Below, piece by piece: positions 26,863 to 34,538 of a stretch of DNA of 64,000 bases; position 1 is the stretch's first letter, and the number at the start of each line of letters is the position of its first letter. Source of the stretch: Oenanthe sinensis (Eukaryota > Streptophyta > Magnoliopsida > Apiales > Apiaceae). A program made the translations under genes and the position numbers. The stretch spans positions 22,899,886-22,963,885 of the forward strand of contig CM053800.1 of NCBI GenBank assembly GCA_028671895.1, read 5' to 3'. The notes beneath the pieces were generated by a model that did not search any database, had not been told where the DNA came from, and saw nothing but the letters and a program-made list of their open reading frames with translations.

Positions 26863-27934
26863 GGCAAAATCCGGAGGTTCTCGATTTTCGAGCTTCCTTC
26901 ACGAATTCTACCGATCTTCTTATTTACAACTCAATTTAGAACCTAGGAGCATGATTACGACTCTAGAATCCATTGCATGCGACTTTCCCGATCAAATACA
27001 TATATGCCGTGCACATAGAGACCCACAGTTACATGCAACGCTCGAGGGAAGGTAATATGCAACAATACAAGTCGGGTATTAGTACCCGATCGACATCTAG
27101 CAAGAACTATCACCCAAACTATGGAAGTAACAAGAAATCGCAGAGAACTAGAGAGAAAATATGCAAGACCTGAGCAACTCGATGCAGGGCAAAGAAATGA
27201 GGTGGGCGGTGGCTGTTTTAACAAAATAAGGTCAAGGGCAAACTAGTAAATTCACATATACTGATTTCTAAATTAAAAACGATTCAAAAATCGAATTTTT
27301 AATAGAAACAGAGTACAAAAATAACTTTTATATTTTTACAATAAAGATCATGAATTTAGAAGCTTCCCCATATTTTTGAAATATTTTTCTGATGAGTAAA
27401 TATTTAATTAAAAATCTTTGAAGTTTTAGCACAGAAATAGAAAATAAGAGTAAGAAAATCTTTAAAAATATATTTGGGCTCGAATAAAATAAACTTCTAT
27501 TTTTCACAAGTCTCAAAATATTTAAGAAACATTTTGAAACAGGTTTCATGATTTTTGGACATTCCAATAATTAAATATGGAATTTAGAAGAGTAATATCT
27601 CTAGAATAAAACAGGAATGAAAAATTTATATAAAATCACTGAGACTAGAATTAAATACATCACCATTTTTAGAAAGTCTCTAAAATCACATAGGAACTAC
27701 ATATAAAATTTCATAATTATTGGACACACCAATAATTTTATAAAAATCAAACAGTTACTCACTTAAGCATGAAAAATCAGTTAATCACTTAATTAAATCA
27801 CTTAAACATAATACAGTCAAACAGACAGTCAACTGGACATATCAAATGACCACATATCACATCTTAACACATTAAAACACATAAATCATATACTCCATAT
27901 TATTCAAATAGATTTAATTACCTCAATCGTTACA

Positions 27935-27947
27935 TTCTCCCCCCCTT
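27935..27947 (-). promoter_or_regulatory. Polypurine tract
   Basis: On the minus strand AAGGGGGGGAGAA directly abuts the start of the 3' LTR (TGTAACG). This purine run is the expected RNase-H-resistant primer for plus-strand DNA synthesis. It lies about 26 bp after the gag-pol stop codon. Confidence 0.9.
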
Positions 27948-27973
27948 AAAAAGATTCTGTCCCCAGAATCAGC

Positions 27974-30900
27974 CTAAGTAAACAAATAGGGATACTTCTC
28001 GAGCATTTCACTCTCAAGTTCCCAGGTGGATTCCTCAACTCGAGGGTTTCTCCACAAAACCTTTACAAGCTTAACAGACTTATTCCTCAAAACTTTATCC
28101 TTACGATCCTGAATCTCTACAGGCTGTTCTACATAGGACAAGTCAGGTTGAATCTCCAAGGGTTCATATTCTATCACATGGCTCATATCAGGATTATACT
28201 TTCGAAGCATAGACACGTGAAAAACATTATGAATGTGTTGCATCTGTGGCGGTAGAGCCAATTCATATGCAACTTTCCCAACTTGCTTCAGAACTTCAAA
28301 AGGTCCTATATATCGTGGATTAAGCTTTCCTCTCTTGCCAAATCTACTCACACCTTTCCACGGAGAAATCCTTAACAACACTTGGTCACCTTCTTCAAAA
28401 TTCATATCTTTCCTTGACTGGTCAGCATACTTCTTTTGCCTATCCTGAGCAGCTAACAATCTCTTCTGAATCAACTCAATCTTTTCTTTAGTTTGTTGAA
28501 CCAACTCTGGACCCAAAATCTTACGCTCACCAACTTCATTCCAACACACTGGTGATCTGCATTTTCTTCCATACAAAGCTTCATACGGGGGCATCCCAAT
28601 ACTAGCATGATAACTGTTATTATAAGAAAATTCCACCAATGGTAGATGCTCGTCCCAACTTCCTTCAAAATCTAAGGCACAAACTCTTAACATATCTTCA
28701 ATAGTTTGGATTGTCCTTTCACTCTGGCCATCTGTTTGAGGATGATATGCAGTACTCATATTCAGCTTTGTTCCCAAACATTCTTGAAATTTCTTCCAAA
28801 ATCTTGAATTGAATCTCGGGTCTCTGTCTGACACTATTGATACAGGAACACCATGTCTCATCACAATCTCTTTCAGATACAAATGAACCAACTTGTCCAG
28901 TGAAAATCTTTCGTTGATCGGTAGAAAGTGCGCTGACTTGGTCAATCTGTCTATTATTACCCAGATAGCATCATGATTAGCTTTAGTCCTTGGTAGACCT
29001 ACTACAAAATCCATAGCAAGATTCTCCCATTTCCATTCTGGAATCTCTAGTGGTTGCAACAATCCGCTGGGCCTCTGGTGTTCAGCTTTTACTCTCTGGC
29101 ATGTATAACATTTACTGATCCACTCTGCTACATTTCTTTTCATGTTGGGCCACCAAAAATTTTCCTTCAAGTCTTTATACATCTTTGTGCTTCCTGGATG
29201 AATAGAGTATCTTGAACTATGTGCATCATGCAAAATTTCATTCTTAAGCTCTTGAACATTGGGGATCCAAATTCGTGAGGAAAACCTAAAGATTCCTTTA
29301 TCGTCCTTCTGACTTTTTAACTCTTCTCCAGTCAACTTGGTTCTGTCTTGATTCATCATCTGATCTTGACATCTCTTGATCTTTTCTAACAATTCTGGCT
29401 GAAAAGTCATTGTATACACCATTTCTTCCACTGAATCCGAATCACATACCTCTATTTCCAATTTCTCAAACTCTTTGATCAATTCTTCAGACGAAACCAT
29501 TATATTCAATCTTTCTTTTCTGCTTAAAGCATCTGCTACAATATTTGCCTTGCCTGGATGATAGTTGATTGTGCAGTCATAGTCCTTGATCAATTCCAGC
29601 CATCTTCTCTGTCTCATATTCAATTCTTTCTGAGTAAAGATATACTTCAAACTCTTATGGTCAGTAAAAATCTCACACTTTTCTCCGTACAAATAGTGTC
29701 TCCAAATCTTCAATGCAAATACGATGGCAGCTAATTCCAGATCATGTGTAGGATACTTCAATTCATGAGGTCTTAACTGCCTGGAAGCATATGCAATAAC
29801 TTTCCCATGTTGCATCAGAACACATCCCAAGCCTTTGAGTGAAGCGTCACTGTAGATGACAAAATTTCCTTGATCGTCTGGTAACACCAAAACTGGGGCA
29901 GATACTAGTCTTCGCTTTAACTCTTCAAAACTTTCTTCACATTTCTCATTCCATACAAACTTTTCATTCTTCCTTGTCAATTTGGTCATAGGGGTTGCTA
30001 TCTTTGAAAAATCTTGAACAAATCTACGATAGTACCCTGCTAAACCCAGAAAACTTCTGACTTCTGTTGGAGTCCGTGGCCTTTCCCATTTCATCACTGC
30101 TTCTATCTTTGCCGGATCAACTTTGATACCTTCTCTGCTGACAACATGTCCTAAAAATTGTACCTCCTTCAACCAAAATTCACATTTTGAAAACTTCGCA
30201 TACAGCTTCTCCTTTCTTAAAGTTTCTAAAGCAATTCTCAAATGATTTGCATGCTCTTCTTCTGACTTGGAATATATCAGAATGTCGTCGATGAAAACAA
30301 TCACAAACTTGTCTAAATATTTCTTAAAGACTCTGTTCATTAGATCCATAAACGCTGCTGGGGCATTTGTCAGTCCAAAAGCCATGACTAAAAATTCATA
30401 GTGTCCGTACCTTGTTCTGAATGCTGTTTTAGATACATCTTCAGGTTTGATCTTGAGTTGATGGTATCCGGACCTTAAATCAATTTTTGAGAACCATTCG
30501 GCTCCTTTCAGCTGGTCGAAAAGATCATCTATTCTCGGTAACGGGTACTTGTTCTTGATGGTTAGCTTATTTAATTCTCGGTAATCTATGCACAACCTCA
30601 TGCTTCCATCCTTCTTCTTAACAAACAACACTGGTGCTCCCCAAGGGGACACACTAGGCCTTATAATTCCTTTGTCCAAGAGATCTTGTATTTGACTCGC
30701 CAACTCTTTCATCTCAACTGGCGCCATTCTATACGGAGCTTTGGAAACTGGCTCAGTGCCTGGAGCTAAATCAATGGAGAATTCTATTTCCCTATCGGAA
30801 GGTAAGCCTGGTAATTCTTCTGGAAATACGTCGGGAAATTCATTGACGATAGGAACATCTTCTAACTGAACTGACTTCTTCTCAGTGTCTACAACATAGG

Positions 30901-32533
30901 CTAGGTAAGCCTCACATCCTTGACGCAGAAATCTCTTTGCCTGAGCAATATTCAAAAACTTCTTGACTTGTCGGGTACCTCGAAATTCAACTTCTTCTCC
31001 TTCTAGGGTTTTCAACTTTAACCTCTTATTCCTACAATCTATTTGAGCTTTGTATTCTGACAACCAATCCATCCCTAGAATTACATCAAATTCACCTAAC
31101 TTAAAAGGTATTAAGTTAGCAAGAAAATGACAACTGCCTATTTCAATGTCACAACTAGGACAAACTTGGCTTACTGGAATCGTTGCCTGGTTAGCTACTT
31201 CTATTACTAAGGCTTGATCCAAAGGTCGGACTTCACATTGCAATTTACCAAGGAAATCTTGAGACACAAAAGACTTAGTAGCTCCTGAATCAATCAATAC
31301 ACTAGCTTGCACTGAGTTAACAGGAAGTGTACCTGATATCACATCCACGTCCTGAATAGCTTCCTTCTGAGTCATGTTGAATGTTCTGGCTCTAGATTGA
31401 TGTGCTGAAGATTGAGACGGAGTTCCAGCTATACGAAGAACATTGGTAGGCTGTGTAGGTTCCTTGCATTCCCTTGCCATGTGACCTAGCTTGCCACACT
31501 TATAGCATTTGATCCCTGACTTTTGATTTTGATTCTGACTCTGGCTGTTGCATTCTGCTGCATAATGTCCTTTCCTGTTGCATTTGAAGCAGGTGATATT
31601 GGGTTTATTACAAACTCCAGAGTGCTTCCTTCCACAAATTTTGCATTCAGGAACAAACTGTCTGATGGCCTTCGGCTGGTTGAAACCTTGAGCTTTATTG
31701 TTTTGTCTTCCTCTTCCATCATTATCATTCTTGATCTGCTGGGATTCATTTCTCTGACCTTCTGGTCTTCTATGAAACTTGTTTCTGAAATTACCTTGTC
31801 CCTGACTGTCTTCCCTAGCACCAAACTTTCTTTTTCTGTTATCCTTCTCCTTCTGGGACATGTCACTCTCTCCTTCCACGATCATTGCTTTTTGAACTAT
31901 TGCAGTAAAGCTTTGCAACTCAAAAACTGCTACCCTACTTCTAATCCATGGCCTTAGGCCTTGCTGAAACCTCTTGGCCTTCTTGACATCAGTGTTGACA
32001 AATTCTGGCACAAATCTGGCCATCTCAGAAAACTTGGCCTCGTACTCTGCTACACTCATACCTCCTTGCTTCAATTCTAGAAATTTAATTTCCATCTGGT
32101 CCTTCATGAAACTAGGAAAGTACTTTTCTAAAAACAATTCTGTAAACCGATCCCAAGAAATCACACCTTCCCCCTGAAGCATCTTCGTAGACTCCCACCA
32201 GTAACCGGCTTCAGCTTTAAGAAAGTAACTAGCATACTCAGTCTTCTTATCTTCATCTACGTCTACTAACTGAAAAGCTTTTTCCATCTCCTTAAGCCAA
32301 GTTTGGGCTTCTACTGGGTTTGTGGATCCTTTAAATTCAGGTGGTTTCACGGCTTGAAAAGATTTAAAAGTAACTGCTGGGGGTGCAGAAGGTCTTTGCT
32401 GTTGCTGAGTTAAAAGAGCTGTCTGCTGTTGTAGCAGCTGAATGAGTTGGGCAACTGTAGGGTCCATGGGATTTTGATCTTGAGTATTTTGGTTCTGAGA
32501 CGAATTTGAAGTGTTTCTTTTTCTTGGCGGCAT
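27974..32533 (-). CDS. Gag-Pol polyprotein of a chromovirus (1519 aa, intact)
   Basis: A single open frame runs from ATG (32533) to TAG with no frameshift, and encodes all enzymes for reverse transcription and integration. Domains by residue: glutamine-rich N terminus (1-50); retrotransposon gag/capsid (about 75-220); a degenerate C-C-H-C group (297-308) and two CCHC zinc knuckles (315-328 and 343-356); aspartic protease with DSG at 415-417 and ILGMDWL near 485-491; reverse transcriptase (about 600-790) with the FIDD catalytic motif at 747-750; RNase H with D896, E933, D958 and D1001; integrase zinc finger H1105, H1112, C1142, C1145; integrase catalytic D1175, D1236, E1272 (35 residues between the last two); a GPF module (1410-1413); and a chromodomain-like C terminus (about 1465-1518). 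The chromodomain has W1494 but no aromatic residue where the first HP1 cage residue would fall by my alignment. All catalytic residues are present, so the protein is probably functional. The start context is AGTAAATGCC. Confidence 0.97.
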   Translation of the reverse strand: MPPRKRNTSNSSQNQNTQDQNPMDPTVAQLIQLLQQQTALLTQQQQRPSAPPAVTFKSFQAVKPPEFKGSTNPVEAQTWLKEMEKAFQLVDVDEDKKTEYASYFLKAEAGYWWESTKMLQGEGVISWDRFTELFLEKYFPSFMKDQMEIKFLELKQGGMSVAEYEAKFSEMARFVPEFVNTDVKKAKRFQQGLRPWIRSRVAVFELQSFTAIVQKAMIVEGESDMSQKEKDNRKRKFGAREDSQGQGNFRNKFHRRPEGQRNESQQIKNDNDGRGRQNNKAQGFNQPKAIRQFVPECKICGRKHSGVCNKPNITCFKCNRKGHYAAECNSQSQNQNQKSGIKCYKCGKLGHMARECKEPTQPTNVLRIAGTPSQSSAHQSRARTFNMTQKEAIQDVDVISGTLPVNSVQASVLIDSGATKSFVSQDFLGKLQCEVRPLDQALVIEVANQATIPVSQVCPSCDIEIGSCHFLANLIPFKLGEFDVILGMDWLSEYKAQIDCRNKRLKLKTLEGEEVEFRGTRQVKKFLNIAQAKRFLRQGCEAYLAYVVDTEKKSVQLEDVPIVNEFPDVFPEELPGLPSDREIEFSIDLAPGTEPVSKAPYRMAPVEMKELASQIQDLLDKGIIRPSVSPWGAPVLFVKKKDGSMRLCIDYRELNKLTIKNKYPLPRIDDLFDQLKGAEWFSKIDLRSGYHQLKIKPEDVSKTAFRTRYGHYEFLVMAFGLTNAPAAFMDLMNRVFKKYLDKFVIVFIDDILIYSKSEEEHANHLRIALETLRKEKLYAKFSKCEFWLKEVQFLGHVVSREGIKVDPAKIEAVMKWERPRTPTEVRSFLGLAGYYRRFVQDFSKIATPMTKLTRKNEKFVWNEKCEESFEELKRRLVSAPVLVLPDDQGNFVIYSDASLKGLGCVLMQHGKVIAYASRQLRPHELKYPTHDLELAAIVFALKIWRHYLYGEKCEIFTDHKSLKYIFTQKELNMRQRRWLELIKDYDCTINYHPGKANIVADALSRKERLNIMVSSEELIKEFEKLEIEVCDSDSVEEMVYTMTFQPELLEKIKRCQDQMMNQDRTKLTGEELKSQKDDKGIFRFSSRIWIPNVQELKNEILHDAHSSRYSIHPGSTKMYKDLKENFWWPNMKRNVAEWISKCYTCQRVKAEHQRPSGLLQPLEIPEWKWENLAMDFVVGLPRTKANHDAIWVIIDRLTKSAHFLPINERFSLDKLVHLYLKEIVMRHGVPVSIVSDRDPRFNSRFWKKFQECLGTKLNMSTAYHPQTDGQSERTIQTIEDMLRVCALDFEGSWDEHLPLVEFSYNNSYHASIGMPPYEALYGRKCRSPVCWNEVGERKILGPELVQQTKEKIELIQKRLLAAQDRQKKYADQSRKDMNFEEGDQVLLRISPWKGVSRFGKRGKLNPRYIGPFEVLKQVGKVAYELALPPQMQHIHNVFHVSMLRKYNPDMSHVIEYEPLEIQPDLSYVEQPVEIQDRKDKVLRNKSVKLVKVLWRNPRVEESTWELESEMLEKYPYLFT

Positions 32534-32972
32534 TTACTATAGGGAAACAAGCAACTTATTAAGCAATACACTACACCATATTGTAAACAGTTCAAATACT
32601 TTTAAAACCATTCGAGCATTAAAAGTCTATTTTAGAAATCAATCTTGTAGCATCATTACTACATAAGTTGCCTGTACAACAAGGATAAATAAAGGTTCTA
32701 TCGAAAACAGGTTAGCACAACAGGTATAATTAAGGTACTGGTAAAGGTAAGGAACAGTTTATGGTCAAATGTGCGAAAAAGTAAATGACAGAGATATCGG
32801 AAGATACTGGAACTGAAAAGCAACATACATAAATACGAAAGGTACCAAAGTGCAAGATAGTTAAAGTACAAACACGGAATAAAAGTACTGGGAAGAAAAT
32901 AGAAATAACATCTGGCAAGGGTGCTAGAGGGCTCTAACAAATGTCCCTTCTAACACTCAAACATCCTGACAT
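32534..32972 (-). other. Untranslated leader between the upstream exon and gag
   Basis: These 439 bp separate the stop of the upstream leader frame (32973) from the gag ATG. In element orientation the stretch is U-rich. It ends with a strong splice-acceptor-like sequence, GCTTGTTTCCCTATAG (AG at 32538-32537), directly followed by TAA ATG, the ATG being the gag start. Small open frames here (32698-32940 and 32730-32918) have no supporting features. The tract may be an intron end or simply a leader that helps initiation at gag. Confidence 0.5.
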
Positions 32973-33926
32973 CTAATCACCCCTGTGATCCCTGTCTCTG
33001 GCTGCCCTGAGTCCAATCAGCAGTCTACTAAGCACACGGGTTAACTCTCCTGCCCGCTCCGCCACATCGTCTGGAAATGCCCTAGCTGCAATCTGCCTAC
33101 GTCCCTCCTCCTCAACAGCTCTAATGCGATCCTCCCACCACTCGACAGGATGCTCGGGAACTCTCAGCTGGCCTCGGGTAATAGCTGGCCTATAAACTCT
33201 ACGGCGAATAGGGGTACAAGCACTCCCTGAGGGTAGGTCAGGCTGAGCAACGGGCTCAGGAATCAACTCCTCCTCGCTCTCAGAACTGGATATGACTATA
33301 ACATCATCGTCAGAATCCGAAGAAGAAGAATCAGAGGAACTAGGAGAGGGTGGTGGTTGTGAAACAATACCACGAGCCTGCAATAATATAATATGTAAAG
33401 CAAAAGGGATAAGATCACCTTAAATCTACAGTTAAAAACCTAACATCTATACCACTCTTCGATATCTAATCCTATCTTACCATTACTCTATCTGCTGTTA
33501 TTAAATGATCTACTTGTTTAACTTAATCCTGGCTTGTTTCAGTGACCAAAACCTTTGCTCTGATACCAACCTGTGGCGCCCTCCCGACCCGGGGTCTAGA
33601 TCGGGGCGTCACTGACACTCTATATGCATGCACCCTAAATAACAGTAATAGAAAATACGCATAAATATGACCCCGACTACTCGCCTGGACCTTTCAAGGT
33701 AATGGTATGAAACAAGCACACTACTACATTCATTTATATTTAAATTTACAACAACGAAATAATATTACAACTCCTGAAACATCTCAAAATCTACTAACAA
33801 AAGCACAAGACTAAACAAAGTCTTTTCCTTCCAACTCGGCCTCGATCCTACCTGTTCCCTCTCAGCCAGCCTAGCAAAGTTCATGTAAGACATGTTCTTC
33901 CGAGCAGTCTGCTTAATACGGACCAT
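32973..33926 (-). CDS. Putative spliced leader gene: histone H3-tail-like N terminus plus acidic Ser-rich exon
   Basis: Predicted exon 1 (33926-33852, in the 5' LTR) encodes 25 residues beginning MVRIKQTARK. After the Met it matches histone H3 residues 1-10 (ARTKQTARKS) at seven positions, including K4, Q5, T6, A7, R8 and K9. It ends exactly at CAG|GTAGGA. Predicted exon 2 (33377-32973) follows an intron-like 3' end (CTTTACATATT...ATTGCAG). It encodes 134 residues: a PPPSPSSSDSSSS tract, DDDVIVISSSESEEE (a hydrophobic VIVI core in acid/serine, like a SUMO-interaction motif), an arginine-rich middle and an amphipathic, possibly helical end. The 474-bp intron is phase 0, and the frames join without a stop, for about 159 residues. 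Exon 2 has no ATG of its own. Its G+C content and codon bias stand out from the AT-rich surroundings, which suggests selection. Function is unknown; chromatin mimicry is an inference. A rival exon 1 is the single codon ATG|GTAAG at 33481-33483, which also joins in frame. Confidence 0.5.
33378..33851 (-). other. Predicted intron covering the U5 end and primer-binding site
   Basis: In element orientation it starts GTAGGATCG after CAG, and ends in an AT-rich, pyrimidine-containing tract with TTATTGCAG. It contains the end of the 5' LTR, the primer-binding site and 179 bp of leader. A transcript spliced here could not prime reverse transcription, so it would be a messenger only, while unspliced RNA would serve as genome. 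An inner alternative donor, ATG|GTAAGAT at 33481/33480, would use the same acceptor with a 103-bp intron. Neither is shown experimentally. Confidence 0.4.
33557..33568 (-). promoter_or_regulatory. Primer-binding site for tRNA-iMet
   Basis: On the minus strand TGGTATCAGAGC begins 3 bases after the end of the 5' LTR. It is the standard plant chromovirus primer site, complementary to the 3' end of initiator methionine tRNA. Its position and match fix the element's orientation. Confidence 0.95.
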
Positions 33927-34016
33927 GATTCTCAAAAGCTGTAGATGTTAGAAAATAAAAGGATGAGCTACAAAAGCTCAGCAAGTAAACATACTGGTTA
34001 AAAACAGTTCTACAGG

Positions 34017-34026
34017 CTTATATATA
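34017..34026 (-). promoter_or_regulatory. Probable TATA box driving the element
   Basis: TATATATAAG on the minus strand lies about 90 bp upstream of the H3-like ATG (33926) and about 450 bp upstream of the primer-binding site. If it is used, transcription would start near 33.99 kb. That gives a short 5' leader before the first ATG that starts a meaningful frame. Confidence 0.55.
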
Positions 34027-34385
34027 ATTTAAACAAAATCTTTTGCTCAAAACCATGCTTTAAATCATTGCTGGACCTCATTGTCCCAAAATTGTAATTA
34101 ACATACTAGTCAGGGTAATCATTACTCGCAAAACTTTCTTTTATAAAACTGCTGGCAGGGTTAAACAATTTCAATAACTGGTACAGAATAAACAAGAAGC
34201 TGGAAAGTAATAACCAGGTGTAAATATAAGAGTAATCTGCAGGGTTAGATGGATAACAGGGAAATAATGTATAACAATTGAAACAAGATGAAGTCAAGAT
34301 ATGACTGACAGTTTAAGCTGAAAAAGGCATGATATAACAGGGCATTGCAATATTCATTACTAATCATTTCAAAGTCCGTTTGTAT

Positions 34386-34538
34386 AAAACTGTCCTTTCA
34401 TTAGGACTGATTCTTCAAAACATTTTTAAAACTGTCCTCTCATTAGGACCTTGCTTTTAAAATCATCTATAAAATTGTCCTTTCATTAGGACCTTTACTT
34501 TTCAAATCATTTGTAAAACTGTCCTCTCATTAGGACCT
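34386..34538. repeat. Four tandem 42-44-bp repeats with inverted cores (5' LTR, U3)
   Basis: These are the copies of the repeats at 24545-24697, here in the LTR that acts as promoter. The cores lie at 34392, 34434, 34477 and 34521. They sit upstream of the TATA box, where repeated transcription-factor sites are common in plant LTRs. Confidence 0.8.

Larger units (their letters stand above)
23731..27934 (-). repeat. 3' LTR of the chromovirus
   Basis: This 4204-bp terminal repeat starts TGTAACGATTGAGG and ends GGGAGGGCGCCACA in element orientation. It matches 33572-37775 at a constant offset of 9841 bp, with no indel and no substitution noticed in the lines compared. It is long for a plant chromovirus. 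It holds no convincing gene of its own except a copy of the H3-like 25-codon exon (24011-24085). Open frames at 25906-26205 (+), 26955-27224 (-) and 24265-24456 (-) lack ATG starts and look fortuitous. Visible content includes a TATA box, a four-copy 43-bp repeat and a GC-rich inverted repeat. The rest is AT-rich sequence in which I recognise nothing. Confidence 0.95.

Noticed and set aside
26955..27224. 89-codon minus-strand frame and overlapping 66-codon plus-strand frame in each LTR
   Set aside because: The minus-strand frame lacks an ATG start and neither has a recognisable domain. Both probably reflect the locally higher GC content.
31523..31957. 144-codon plus-strand frame, and other frames inside gag-pol (28233-28448, 31486-31866 and 31974-32177)
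   Set aside because: These are shadows of the long gag-pol frame on the opposite strand or in another phase.
32698..32940. 80-codon frame in the leader between the acidic exon and gag
   Set aside because: It is hydrophobic, U-rich-encoded and without motifs. The region is better explained as a pyrimidine-rich leader or intron end.
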